The notes below the pieces were generated by a model. It saw only the letters and a program-made list of their open reading frames with translations. It made no database searches and was not told the origin of the DNA. From NCBI GenBank assembly GCA_022870705.1, contig CP072107.1, forward strand, positions 618,501-682,500: a stretch of 64,000 bases of DNA, written 5' to 3'. The translations under genes and the position numbers were made by a program. The stretch is from Oscillospiraceae bacterium CM. Lineage in GTDB: Bacteria; Bacillota; Clostridia; Oscillospirales; Oscillospiraceae. Shown piece by piece: positions 42,678 through 52,797 of this stretch; within the stretch, counting starts at the first letter, position 1; every line of letters starts with the position of its first letter.

Positions 42678-43298
42678 ATGAACACAGGCTTTTTTGCACG
42701 GCTTTTTCCGGTGAAATATGACTTTATCAAGCTTCTGGAGGAGCAGGGGGAATTAAACAGCCGCGCCGTCGGTGCGCTGTTGCGCTGGCTTGACGGCGGC
42801 AGTGTGGTAGATGCCGAGACGATGCAGGCGTTGTATAACGAAGCCGACCGCGCGCGCAAGGAGCTGGAACGCCAACTGGTGGAGGCGTTTTCAACACCAT
42901 TTGATCGTGGCGACATTTATTACATTTCCCGTACAATGAACAAGGTGCTGGCGTACGCCGAATCAACACTGACGGCGATGCAGACGTTTGACATGCAGCC
43001 TGATAAAATTATCATTGGCATGGCGGAAAAGCTCCAGCTCGGGTCAGACACCTTTTTGTCGTCCGTCCGGATGCTGAAAACAGCACCGAACAAGGCCGAG
43101 GCGTATATTCCGGCCATTCGGGCAACGCATCTTGAAACAGAGGCGCTCTACCGCGCCGGAATGCTGGATGCTTTTCAAAGCGGCGATGCCATGGGGGCAC
43201 TGCGCCGCCGGGAGATTTACCATCATTTGAAGGATGCGTCAAAAAATCTGGAGGACGCTGTCGACATTCTCCACAGGATTATCGTCCGCCTCGTTTGA
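42678..43298 (+). CDS. DUF47 (PhoU-like) regulator of the Pit transporter
   Basis: 206 residues, all-helical, starting NTGFFARLFPVKYDF with the family pattern of PhoU-related DUF47 proteins. Proteins of this family encoded with PiT transporters control them. The ATG at 42678 follows GAGGTG, a few bases after the transporter stop; the longer frame from 42585 lies within the transporter gene. Confidence 0.9.
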   Translation: MNTGFFARLFPVKYDFIKLLEEQGELNSRAVGALLRWLDGGSVVDAETMQALYNEADRARKELERQLVEAFSTPFDRGDIYYISRTMNKVLAYAESTLTAMQTFDMQPDKIIIGMAEKLQLGSDTFLSSVRMLKTAPNKAEAYIPAIRATHLETEALYRAGMLDAFQSGDAMGALRRREIYHHLKDASKNLEDAVDILHRIIVRLV

Positions 43299-43379
43299 GC
43301 TGGGCGGTTTGTCCGGCGAATGAGGACGGGGTGTTCGCGGCAGAATACGAAATGCGAAGCTTTTTGAGGAGGTCACACC

Positions 43380-44762
43380 GTGATTACAGGCGCCTTTATC
43401 ATGCCGCACCCGCCGATTATCCTGCCGGAAATCGGGCGCGGCGAAGAAAAAAAGCTGCGAAAAACGATTGACGCCTGCCGGAAGGCCGCCCAAATGATTG
43501 CACAGCTTGCCCCGCAGACGATTGTCCTCACAACGCCGCACAGCGTCACTTATGCCGACTATATCCACATATCGCCGGGCGAACGTGCCGAAGGCGACAT
43601 GGGCCGTTTCTCGGCGCCCGGCGTCAAACTGCACGCCGACTGTGATACGGCGTTTATCGCGGCGCTTGAAGAAGAGGCGCTGGCAGACGGCCTTGCGGCC
43701 GGGACACTTGGCACACGGGAAAAAACGCTTGACCACGGGGCCATGATCCCGCTGTCGTTTGTCAACGAGCAGTACAAAAACTACCGCCTCGTGCGTGTCG
43801 GTCTGTCTGGCCTGTCTTTTGCGCAGCACTACCGCTTCGGCATGTGCGTGCGCAAAGCCGCTGAAAAACTGGGGCGCAGCGTCGTGATGCTCGCCAGCGG
43901 TGACCTGTCGCACAAGCTTTTGGAAAGCGGGCCGTACGGCTTTGACGCGGCGGGTGCTTTATTCGATCAGGAGATCACCGGCGCGATGGCGGCGGGCGAT
44001 TTCCTGCGCTTTTTGTCCATACCTCCGGCCATCGCGGATAAGGCGGCCGAGTGCGGCCTGCGCTCGTTTATCATCATGGCGGGCGCGCTCGACGGGCAGG
44101 CGGTTGATGCTCAGCTTCTGTCCTACGAGGGGCCGTTCGGCGTCGGCTACGGCGTCGCGTCTTTTATCCCGAAAGGACCCCAGCCCAATCGTCATTTTCT
44201 CGATATCTTTATCAAAGCCGAAGCCGTGCGGCTCGGGGCGCTGCGCGACGCGGCGGATCCGTATGTACGCCTGGCGAGGCTTTCTATTGAACGCTTCGTC
44301 AAAACCGGCAAACGCGCAGACCTCCCCGATCAGCTGCCGGAGGAAATGCGACGTCGGCGCGCCGGCGTCTTTGTCTCGATCAAAAAAGACGGGCAGCTGC
44401 GCGGCTGTATCGGCACGATTGCGCCCGTGACGGGGTGCATTGCCGAGGAAATTTTAAAGAACGCCGTCAGCGCCTGCTCGGAGGACCCGCGTTTTGAGGC
44501 GGTGCGCCCGGAAGAGCTCAGCAGTCTTGTCTACAGCGTGGACGTGCTCTCACCGCCGGAGCCAATTGCGTCACCGCAAGAGCTGGACGTTCGGCGCTAC
44601 GGCGTCATCGTCACCGCCGGCCGCCGCCGCGGTCTTCTGCTGCCGAACCTGGAGGGTGTTGATACCGTCCAAGCGCAAATTGACATCGCGCGGCAGAAGG
44701 CCGGGATTCGCCCGGGGGAACAAGTCAGCCTCGAGCGCTTTGAGGTGGTGCGCCACACGTGA
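43380..44762 (+). CDS. AmmeMemoRadiSam system protein: MEMO1-like and AMMECR1 fusion
   Basis: 460 residues from a GTG with GAGGAGG upstream. Residues 1-265 are a MEMO1/class III extradiol dioxygenase-like domain (MPHPPIILPEIGRG, TPHSVTYADY, MLASGDLSHK). Residues 285-460 are an AMMECR1 domain with AGVFVSIKKDGQLRGCIGTI. The pair is fused here, whereas many genomes encode them separately. The radical SAM partner overlaps its stop by four bases. The system is widespread in anaerobes, and its reaction is still not settled to my knowledge. Confidence 0.9.
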   Translation: MITGAFIMPHPPIILPEIGRGEEKKLRKTIDACRKAAQMIAQLAPQTIVLTTPHSVTYADYIHISPGERAEGDMGRFSAPGVKLHADCDTAFIAALEEEALADGLAAGTLGTREKTLDHGAMIPLSFVNEQYKNYRLVRVGLSGLSFAQHYRFGMCVRKAAEKLGRSVVMLASGDLSHKLLESGPYGFDAAGALFDQEITGAMAAGDFLRFLSIPPAIADKAAECGLRSFIIMAGALDGQAVDAQLLSYEGPFGVGYGVASFIPKGPQPNRHFLDIFIKAEAVRLGALRDAADPYVRLARLSIERFVKTGKRADLPDQLPEEMRRRRAGVFVSIKKDGQLRGCIGTIAPVTGCIAEEILKNAVSACSEDPRFEAVRPEELSSLVYSVDVLSPPEPIASPQELDVRRYGVIVTAGRRRGLLLPNLEGVDTVQAQIDIARQKAGIRPGEQVSLERFEVVRHT

Positions 44763-45583
44763 AGATAGCGTGCGATATCTGCCCGCATGCCTGTTTTATC
44801 GAAGAAGGCCATGTCGGCTTTTGTCATGCCAGAGGCAACACGGGCGAAAAAATCACCGCCGTCAACTACGGCAGGCTCACGAGTCTGGCCCTTGACCCCA
44901 TCGAAAAAAAGCCGCTCAAACGCTTTCTCCCCGGCAGCCTCATCCTGTCCGTCGGAAGCTTCGGCTGTAATCTGCGCTGCCCGTTCTGCCAAAACTGTAC
45001 CATCTCGATGGCCGATATGACGGCTGAAACGGCCTTTTGGCCGCCGGAACAGCTTATCGACTATACCTTGGCGCTCCGCCCCCAGGGGAATATCGGCCTT
45101 GCGTATACGTATAACGAACCGCTTGTCGGCTATGAGTATGTCTTGGACTGCGCGCGCCTGGCGCAGACGCATGAGCTCAAAAACGTCCTCGTCACAAACG
45201 GCTATGTCTGTGAAGAGCCTCTGCGCGCCCTCCTGCCGCTTGTAGACGCCATGAACATCGATCTCAAGGGTTTTACCGAGGCGTTTTACGAAAAGCTCTC
45301 AGGCGACTTAGAGACGGTTAAACGGACCGTTGCCATATCAGCCGGGCAGTGCCATGTCGAGGTAACGACGCTCATCATCCCCGGCGAAAATGACGGGGAG
45401 GACGAGATACTGTCTCTGGCATCGTGGCTTGGTACCGTTTCACCCGACATTCCACTCCATTTGACCCGCTTTTTCCCCCGCTATCAATACGCCGATAAAA
45501 GCCCCACGCCCGTTGAAACGCTTCAAAGGCTCGGAGAAATCGCAAGGCAACACCTCCGTCACGTCTACCTAGGCAATATTTAA
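44759..45583 (+). CDS. AmmeMemoRadiSam system radical SAM enzyme
   Basis: 274 residues from a GTG overlapping the preceding stop (GTGA). The iron-sulfur site is CNLRCPFCQNC, here with a PflA-like CxxxCxxC motif, and a second cysteine pattern CDICPHAC lies at the N-terminus. Other family features are FLPGSLILSVGSFGCNL and TYNEPLVGYEYV. It works with the MEMO/AMMECR1 fusion encoded just before it. Substrate unknown. Confidence 0.9.
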   Translation: MKIACDICPHACFIEEGHVGFCHARGNTGEKITAVNYGRLTSLALDPIEKKPLKRFLPGSLILSVGSFGCNLRCPFCQNCTISMADMTAETAFWPPEQLIDYTLALRPQGNIGLAYTYNEPLVGYEYVLDCARLAQTHELKNVLVTNGYVCEEPLRALLPLVDAMNIDLKGFTEAFYEKLSGDLETVKRTVAISAGQCHVEVTTLIIPGENDGEDEILSLASWLGTVSPDIPLHLTRFFPRYQYADKSPTPVETLQRLGEIARQHLRHVYLGNI

Positions 45584-45610
45584 GGCCGGTGAGATCACCG
45601 GCCTTAAATT
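45582..45610 (+). terminator. terminator of the AmmeMemoRadiSam operon
   Basis: TAAGGCCGGTGA and TCACCGGCCTTA form a near-perfect palindrome immediately after the stop codon. Confidence 0.75.
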
Positions 45611-45625
45611 TGCTGTTTTATATCG

Positions 45626-45856
45626 TCAGAAGTTCTTTTTGCCCTTTAGATGCGCCGCCTCGTCCTTAATCTCCCGGCGGAAGCTCTCAAGCGCCTCTTT
45701 GCGCCGCTCATTCTTGTCCGAGAGTTCCTCGCGCGTTTTGTCATTCGAGGTCGCGCGCAGCGTCTTGTCCGTTTCGCGGATGTTCCGAACCGTATCGTCG
45801 ATGCTCTTCTGGATATGCGCGACGTTATCGGCCCTGTTGTCGGGATTATGTTTCAC
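45626..45856 (-). CDS. tlp: small acid-soluble spore protein Tlp
   Basis: 76 residues, highly charged. It has MKHNPDNRADNVAHIQ at the start and KNERRKEALESFRREIKDEA near the end, the signature of Tlp proteins made in the forespore. This is the clearest evidence in the window that the organism sporulates. It lies 20 bases downstream of the desulfurase gene on the same strand, but is probably controlled separately by a forespore sigma factor. Confidence 0.92.
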   Translation of the reverse strand: MKHNPDNRADNVAHIQKSIDDTVRNIRETDKTLRATSNDKTREELSDKNERRKEALESFRREIKDEAAHLKGKKNF

Positions 45857-45876
45857 TTTTTCAGCCCTCCTTGATG

Positions 45877-47266
<1,390 letters not shown>

Positions 47267-47280
<14 letters not shown>

Positions 47281-48196
47281 ATCCTGTGTCGACGTCTTCC
47301 AAAACGGCGATGGCGTCTTCCGTCAAAATAGCGGCCGAGCAGTAAATGGACAGCAGATAAAAGCCAACGCCCTTATTGTCAATTCCCATGAAGCGCACAG
47401 AGAGTCCGGCAGACTGCTCGCCCGGCAGCCCCGTCTGATACAGTCCGATAACGCCCTGGCGGCTCTCGCCGCTGCGGATAAGAAGAATGTCCGTTTTGCC
47501 GTTGCCATCACCGTCCGGCGCGCGTACGTGCAGCTTGTCGCACGGGACGATGGGAATGCCGCGCCACGTGAGAAACGGCGCGCCGAAAAGCGTTGTCGCG
47601 ACAGGGGGGACGCCGCGCCGCGTGCACGAGCGGCCAAACGCGGCAATGGCCAACGGATGAGCGAGAAAAAAAGAGGGTTCCTTCCAAACCTTGGCGATCA
47701 GCGCATCGAAATCATCCGGTGTCGGCGCGCCATGCCGCGAGCGCAGATGCTGCGCGGCGTCAATATTTTTCAGCAGCCCGTAGTCGTCGCTGTTGATGAT
47801 GAGATGCTCCTGCCGCTCTTTAATTGTCTCCATGCCGAGGCGCAGCTGCTCCTTGACTTGATCAAACGGTTTGCTGTAGAGGTCTGAAACACGCGTACCG
47901 ATTTTGACAATCGTTGAAACCGATGTCAGGATGTATTCGCGCGGGGAGAGCTCATAGTCTAAAAAACCCTCGGGAATGTCGGCGCTGTTGGCCTGCGTGC
48001 AGAGAAAATCAAGCGCTGTGTCGGTGTTTTTCACCTTGTTGAGTCGGAATATGCCCGTTTCAACAGGCTTGAGCTCAAGAAATTTTGAAAGCCATCGGGG
48101 CGTAATGGCGCTGTACTGCGGCGGCGTTTTAACGACCTCGGCCAGCTGATAGGCTGAACGCGGCGACAGAGCGTTTTGGATATCCTGTTCCGGCAT
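47267..48196 (-). CDS. family 2A encapsulin shell protein, SrpI-like
   Basis: 309 residues from an ATG with AGGAGAA upstream. Begins PEQDIQNALSPRSAYQLAEVVKTPPQYSAITPRWLSKFLELKPVETGIFRLN, the typical start of SrpI-type encapsulins, and has KIGTRVSDLYSKPFDQVKEQL and VGFYLLSIYCSAAILTEDA. No cyclic-nucleotide domain is attached, which marks it as family 2A rather than 2B. It would assemble a protein nanocompartment around the desulfurase encoded next. Preceded by a terminator at 48331-48362, so it has its own promoter. Confidence 0.9.
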
Positions 48197-48330
48197 AACG
48201 TTCTCCTTGTGATACAGAATTTGGATAATTGTTATAGTTTTCAACCGGCGTCAGAAATTATTCACAGGAAAATGCCTGTTGCGGGTGTTGCTGTGGGCAC
48301 AGTTTTGGTGGATTTGCTGATAAAAGGCAA

Positions 48331-48362
48331 AACAATGCCGGTGTCACGGGACACCGGCATTG
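48331..48362. terminator. terminator of the SMS-rhodanese operon
   Basis: ACAATGCCGGTGTC-ACGG-GACACCGGCATTGT is a near-perfect palindrome after the MBL-rhodanese gene. It separates that operon from the encapsulin pair. Confidence 0.8.
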
Positions 48363-48374
48363 TAGACAAAAGTG

Positions 48375-49442
48375 CTATGACATCAAATTCCAGGCAAGCA
48401 TGCCGCCGCGCAGGACCTTCACATTTTTGAAACCGGCCTTCGTTAAAATCTGCGCGCCCGTTGTGGCACGCGCGCCGGAGCGGCAGATAACGACGATTTC
48501 CTTGTCGTTGTAAGCTTCCAGCTCGCCAAGCCGCGCGCTGAGCTCGCCAATGGGTATGTTGACAACGCCCGCGATGGCGCCAAGCGTTGAGACGAGCTCT
48601 TCCGGCTGCCGGACATCGAGCAGCAGCGGTTTAGCGCCCGACGCCAGCGCTTCCCGCAGCTCTTGCGGCGTCATCATCGTTACCGCGAGCTCATTGACGC
48701 TTTTGTCCATCGTGCCCTTGAGCTCGCAGGCGGCAATATCGGCGGGGATCCAAACGCCCTTTGGGTCACGCGCGCAGGCATAATTTGCTTTCAGGACGTC
48801 GGCCATCCAGTCGGCGGGGCCGAGGCGCAGGTCCTCAATGTACTGCACAAAGGCCTCTTTCGTCCGCGCTTTTAAGTGCGGGTTGGATTCCTTTTGATGA
48901 CCGAGCGTGGAAAGCCGCCTGTCGTGGTACTCGTGCGCCGGGCACACGAGCAGGTCATCCGGCAGCTCCGAGAGCTTTGAAAGGCTCTCCCAATGCGCAG
49001 CCGCACTGCCGCCGGGCAGGTCGTCACGCCCGCCGCCGCTGTCGTCAAGAAAAAGGCAGTCGCCCGTCAGAAGCTTCCCGCCGACGATCAGACTGATGGA
49101 ATCACCCGTGTGGCCGGGCGTCGCCACGACATCGAAACGAATACCGTTGAGCATTAGCGTATCGCCGTCCTTGGCACGGTCGGTGACACACATCGCAGGA
49201 GCGTTGACGTGCATGATATACGCGCAGTCTAAAGCGTCCTTCAGTGCCGGGCAGGCGGAGATGTGGTCGGCATGCGTGTGCGTATCAATAACGTGGGTCA
49301 GCGTGAGCCGTCTGGCTTTCAAAAGCGCCAAATAATCCGTAAAATGGTCGAGAACAGGGTCAACGAGGACGACGCGGCTGTCCTCGTCAGAGCTGATCAG
49401 ATACGTTCGGCAGTAGTGCGGGTTGAGCTGCTCAAATATCAT
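48375..49442 (-). CDS. metallo-beta-lactamase-rhodanese fusion, persulfide dioxygenase-like
   Basis: 355 residues. The N-terminal MBL-fold domain has THTHADH, ATPGHTGDS, GDCLF and PAHEYHDR, the iron-binding pattern of ETHE1-type persulfide dioxygenases. The C-terminal rhodanese domain (about 255-355) has the catalytic cysteine in VVICRSGARA. Fusions of this type handle persulfides such as glutathione or protein persulfide. It lies in a minus-strand cluster with Fe-S and desulfurase genes, which suggests sulfane-sulfur handling. ATG at 49442 follows GAGGTG. Confidence 0.87.
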   Translation of the reverse strand: MIFEQLNPHYCRTYLISSDEDSRVVLVDPVLDHFTDYLALLKARRLTLTHVIDTHTHADHISACPALKDALDCAYIMHVNAPAMCVTDRAKDGDTLMLNGIRFDVVATPGHTGDSISLIVGGKLLTGDCLFLDDSGGGRDDLPGGSAAAHWESLSKLSELPDDLLVCPAHEYHDRRLSTLGHQKESNPHLKARTKEAFVQYIEDLRLGPADWMADVLKANYACARDPKGVWIPADIAACELKGTMDKSVNELAVTMMTPQELREALASGAKPLLLDVRQPEELVSTLGAIAGVVNIPIGELSARLGELEAYNDKEIVVICRSGARATTGAQILTKAGFKNVKVLRGGMLAWNLMS

Positions 49443-49490
49443 GTTTATCACCTCTTTTGTATTGAAGCGACACTCAGTCGGACCAACGGT

Positions 49491-49649
49491 TTATGCTTCC
49501 GTGAAGTCGGCTTTCGCCGCGCCGCAGACGGGGCAAACCCAGGTGTCCGGCAGGTCCTCAAAAGGCGTTCCGGGTGCAATGCCGCTGTCGGGGTCGCCCT
49601 CGGCGGGGTCGTAGATGAAACCGCAGACGGGGCAGATATATTTTTTCAT
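49491..49649 (-). CDS. rubredoxin
   Basis: 52 residues, encoded by a short frame. Sequence starts [19 protein letters not shown] and ends [13 protein letters not shown], with the two CPVCG iron-binding knuckles of rubredoxin. GGAGGAA precedes the ATG. It carries electrons in anaerobes and here sits between the smsB and MBL-rhodanese genes, so it may serve a redox step in that pathway. Confidence 0.95.
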   Translation of the reverse strand: MKKYICPVCGFIYDPAEGDPDSGIAPGTPFEDLPDTWVCPVCGAAKADFTEA

Positions 49650-49694
49650 AATCAATTCCTCCATTTAAAATATGATGGTGCGCAAATGCGCGTT

Positions 49695-50612
49695 TTACGC
49701 TAGAAAACCTTTGAGAATTGTCTCCTCAGCTTCTTTTTCCGTCAAACCCAGGCACATGAGCTTAATTAGCTGCTCGGAAGCGATTTTACCGATGGCCGCC
49801 TCGTGAATCAGCTGTGCGTCGGCGTGCAGCGCCGTAATCTCCGGAATCGAGGAGACGTGCGCGTCGTGCATGATGATGGAGTCACACTGGATATGGCCGC
49901 GGCAGTCGGCGTGGCCGCGCAGGTTGAGATGAAACACCTGTTTCGATGTATCCTGTGCGACGGAGCGGGAGATGACCTGCGCCGATGAGCCGTCTTCCAA
50001 AAGCTCGACGGTGATATTTGATTCCGCATCCTGCGCCTGATACGTCAAAAGCCGTTCCGAGACGATCAGGCGGGCGTTTTTGTGAAGCCGGACAAGCGTA
50101 TCGCGTTTGGCGGAGTCAATGCCCTTAATCTGACTCATCTCGAGTTCGGCAACGCCGCCTTCCTCCACCTCAATAATCGTCGTCGGGTTGAGAACGCGCG
50201 AACCGCTGCCGTCGCCTTCACCGTAGTGCTTTTCAACGTACTTCATTTTGGCGCCCTTGCGCACAAAAAATTCATGGACGCCGTCGTGCTCGGCTTTTTT
50301 GCTGCCGGTGTTGTGGACGCCGCAGCCGGCGACGATCAGCACGTCGGCGTTTTCACCGACCTCAAAGGTGTTGTATACAAGGTCGTCCATCTGCTCAGAT
50401 AAAATAACGGGGATATGCACGCTCTCATTTTTCGTTCCGGGCTTTATGATCACATCGATGCCCGGTTTATCCTTTTTTGTCACGATGTCAATATTGGCCG
50501 TCGTGTTCCGCCCGACGCCTTTTCCGTTTTTGCGGATATTGTACGCCCCCTGCGGAATCTCGTGCAGGTCGGCGACCTCTTGAAGCAATTTTTTATCGAC
50601 TGCAGTCAGCAT
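49695..50612 (-). CDS. SufB-like Fe-S scaffold of the minimal SMS system
   Basis: 305 residues, shorter than SufB (about 480) and SufD. It keeps the core beta-helix segments (AGCGVHNTGSKKAEHDGVHEFFV) and two SufB-type functional residues: the cysteine in IQCDS and the glutamate in HEAAIG. This is the SmsB arrangement described for the minimal SmsC-SmsB pair of anaerobes. The ATG at 50612 follows GGAGGG and overlaps the smsC end by 20 bases. Confidence 0.88.
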   Translation of the reverse strand: MLTAVDKKLLQEVADLHEIPQGAYNIRKNGKGVGRNTTANIDIVTKKDKPGIDVIIKPGTKNESVHIPVILSEQMDDLVYNTFEVGENADVLIVAGCGVHNTGSKKAEHDGVHEFFVRKGAKMKYVEKHYGEGDGSGSRVLNPTTIIEVEEGGVAELEMSQIKGIDSAKRDTLVRLHKNARLIVSERLLTYQAQDAESNITVELLEDGSSAQVISRSVAQDTSKQVFHLNLRGHADCRGHIQCDSIIMHDAHVSSIPEITALHADAQLIHEAAIGKIASEQLIKLMCLGLTEKEAEETILKGFLA

Positions 50613-51348
50613 CTGCTTTTCCCTCCTTGACGCAGCCAATCCGGCACCGGCAGGCATTGTCGATATCCACGATATCACCGAGGAATTTTTCCTGTGTGGT
50701 GATGCCCTCAATCCCGCCGTTTGAGACGAGGATAACGGCGTCGGCCAGCCGCAGGATGCGTTCCTGATGCGAAATGATGACAATTGTCGTGTCATATTTG
50801 TCGTTGAGCGTTTTAAACGTCTCCGTCAAACGCTGGAAGCTCCACAGGTCAATGCCGGCCTCCGGCTCGTCGAAGAGCGCGACCTTCAGGTTGCGCGCTA
50901 ATATACTGGCGATTTCGATGCGCTTAAGCTCGCCGCCTGAAAAGCTGGCGTTAATTTCCCTGTTGATATAATCCTGCGCGCACAAACCAACGTCGTAGAG
51001 CAGGGAACAGTGGTCAACCGTGCTGTCCGGCCCCGAGGCAAGCTTTAGAAAAGCCCCGACCGTCAGGCCCTTGAAGCGGGCTGGCTGCTGAAAGGCATAG
51101 CCGATGCCAAGGCGTGCCCGTTCCGTAATGGACAGCCCGGTAATGTCCGCTCCATCGAGAAAGATTTTGCCGGACGACGTTTTGTAGATGCCCATAACGG
51201 CCTTCGCCAGAGACGTTTTGCCGCCGCCGTTCGGGCCGGTCATGACATAGATTTTTTTATTGTCCAGCGTCAGATTCACATTCTTCAAAATCTGAACGCT
51301 GCCGTGTTCACTGTCTGCCGTGACGCCAACATCAACAAGCTTCAGCAT
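50593..51348 (-). CDS. SufC-like ATPase of the minimal SMS system
   Basis: 251 residues with Walker A GPNGGGKTS, signature FSGGELKR and Walker B VALFDEPEAGID, and the Q-loop FQQPARFKG shared with SufC. It ends with an added cysteine-rich stretch (CRCRIGC...DC). It powers Fe-S assembly with the SmsB scaffold encoded next. The upstream region has a TATAAT-type -10 near 51440, so it starts the operon. Confidence 0.9.
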   Translation of the reverse strand: MLKLVDVGVTADSEHGSVQILKNVNLTLDNKKIYVMTGPNGGGKTSLAKAVMGIYKTSSGKIFLDGADITGLSITERARLGIGYAFQQPARFKGLTVGAFLKLASGPDSTVDHCSLLYDVGLCAQDYINREINASFSGGELKRIEIASILARNLKVALFDEPEAGIDLWSFQRLTETFKTLNDKYDTTIVIISHQERILRLADAVILVSNGGIEGITTQEKFLGDIVDIDNACRCRIGCVKEGKADADCSR

Positions 51349-51503
51349 ATTGAATCACTCCTCTGCTATCCTCTGCACCGTATAACTTAAAGCGGCCGAC
51401 TGGGATGCCTTGCGTCTCGGAAACACTGCTTATATTTAAATTATAGCATAAAAAACCGTGTGCATCTGTCATGAAATCACAGTGAAATCAAACAAAAATT
51501 GCA

Positions 51504-52082
51504 TCATTCTGCCATCAGACCGTCAATCAGATGGCGCAGAAACTGCCGCCTGTCGCCGTCATTTGCCATCTGAATGCCGCTAAATGCGTCAAACATCGCG
51601 GGCGCGACGCCAACGGCAAAGAGACCAGCCATAAAAACCTGTGTAACAGTCAGCCGAAGCGACTTTTCGGGGATTGTGCAGCCATTTGCGAGAAGCTTTG
51701 TTAAGAGTGTTTCCATAAAGCCATTGAGTGCCTTCACAGCCTGTGTATCCGTGTGGCCGTTTACCATCGCCTCAAAATAATGGGCGCGTGTAATTTCCGG
51801 ATAATTGAGTGCATTCCGGCTGAGATGATCAATGACGGCGAAAAGCATCTCTTTTGGTGGGAGATTATCGGCATAAGCGAGGTCGCTCCAGTCAAAGGTG
51901 TTTTCAAGCGTGAGCGCGATGACCTGCTCAAGCAGCTGCTCCTTCGTGCGGAAATAATAATTGATCGCCGCCACGTTGACATCTGCCTTGGCGGCAATAC
52001 GCCGAACGGTAATATTTTTAAAGCCGTATTCCTCAATAGCCGCAATGGCCGCCTCCAGGATGCGCAGTTTTGCGCCGTCCAT
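51504..52082 (-). CDS. TetR-family transcriptional regulator
   Basis: 192 residues. An N-terminal TetR helix-turn-helix (ITVRRIAAKADVNVAAINYYFRTKEQLLEQV) precedes an all-helical ligand domain with CecR-like features (PEITRAHYFEAM). It is divergent from a Dabb-domain gene, with a perfect palindrome between them that may be its operator. Confidence 0.87.
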   Translation of the reverse strand: MDGAKLRILEAAIAAIEEYGFKNITVRRIAAKADVNVAAINYYFRTKEQLLEQVIALTLENTFDWSDLAYADNLPPKEMLFAVIDHLSRNALNYPEITRAHYFEAMVNGHTDTQAVKALNGFMETLLTKLLANGCTIPEKSLRLTVTQVFMAGLFAVGVAPAMFDAFSGIQMANDGDRRQFLRHLIDGLMAE

Positions 52083-52205
52083 GCAATCACCCCATCTTTG
52101 TCTGTTATTGTAACGGATTGCCGGGAAATATTCAAGACGCTGCCGACTCTGAGATGATTTTAACCTGATCTGATTTAATGGCGCTCCTCAATAGAAAATC
52201 GGCAT

Positions 52206-52232
52206 AAAACAAATGTATTAAACATTTGTTTT
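52206..52232. promoter_or_regulatory. candidate TetR operator
   Basis: AAAACAAATG and CATTTGTTTT are perfect inverted arms separated by TATTAAA, between the divergent TetR and Dabb genes. Confidence 0.65.
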
Positions 52233-52344
52233 AATGATGATGTTAATTTGATTTGTGGATATACGCAGCGGAATTGTATGAATGGGTTGAAGTCTCGGAT
52301 CATCATTGCTATTATGGGAGCAAACGGAAACAGGAGATCAAATT

Positions 52345-52647
52345 ATGATCAAACACATCGTTATGTGGCATTTAAAAGAAACAGCCAATTCAAAATCTAA
52401 AACAGAAAATGCAAAGGCAATTAAAGAGCAGCTCGAGGCGCTGCGCGGTAAAATACCCGGGATGGTGACGATTGAAGTCGGGCTGGACTTTTCACAAACG
52501 GTGGACAGTGCTGATATTATTTTATATTCAGAATTCGAATCAAAAGCTGCGTTGGACGCGTATCAAAAGCATCCGGCTCATGAAGCAGTTAAGCCGCTTG
52601 TCCAAGAGGCAAGCACGAAAAGAACGGTCGTCGACTGCGAGCTTTAA
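52345..52647 (+). CDS. Dabb (stress-responsive A/B barrel) protein
   Basis: 100 residues. MIKHIVMWHLKE at the start and EFESKAALDAYQKHPAHEAVKPLV near the end are the two hallmarks of the dimeric alpha-beta barrel Dabb family. Function is mostly unknown; some members handle small hydrophobic molecules. AGGAGA precedes the ATG. It is likely controlled by the divergent TetR protein. Confidence 0.88.
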   Translation: MIKHIVMWHLKETANSKSKTENAKAIKEQLEALRGKIPGMVTIEVGLDFSQTVDSADIILYSEFESKAALDAYQKHPAHEAVKPLVQEASTKRTVVDCEL

Positions 52648-52669
52648 ATAAACCGAAAAAAATTCTTAG

Positions 52670-52708
52670 GACGCTGCGTGATAACTGCTAGGACGCGGCG
52701 TCTTTTTT
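52670..52708 (+). terminator. terminator of the Dabb gene
   Basis: GACGCTGCGT and ACGCGGCGTC form an imperfect stem followed by a run of seven T. Confidence 0.7.
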
Positions 52709-52718
52709 TGCGTATTAC

Positions 52719-52748
52719 TTGCAAATGATTCGCATTTGCGTCTATAAT
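52719..52748 (+). promoter_or_regulatory. zinc-operon promoter with Zur-like box
   Basis: The -35 TTGCAA and -10 TATAAT are 18 bases apart. Between 52721 and 52739 lies GCAAATGATTCGCATTTGC, a perfect inverted repeat with a 5-base centre that covers the -35 and most of the spacer. Binding of the Zur protein encoded downstream would block transcription. Confidence 0.7.
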
Positions 52749-52797
52749 AGTTTTAATTGGAAAATGACGTTATGATTACGGATGCGAAACGGGTGGA

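Noticed and set aside
49263-49703. 146-codon plus-strand frame
   Set aside because: It overlaps the rubredoxin gene and the start of the MBL-rhodanese gene on the minus strand, both of which have strong family motifs.
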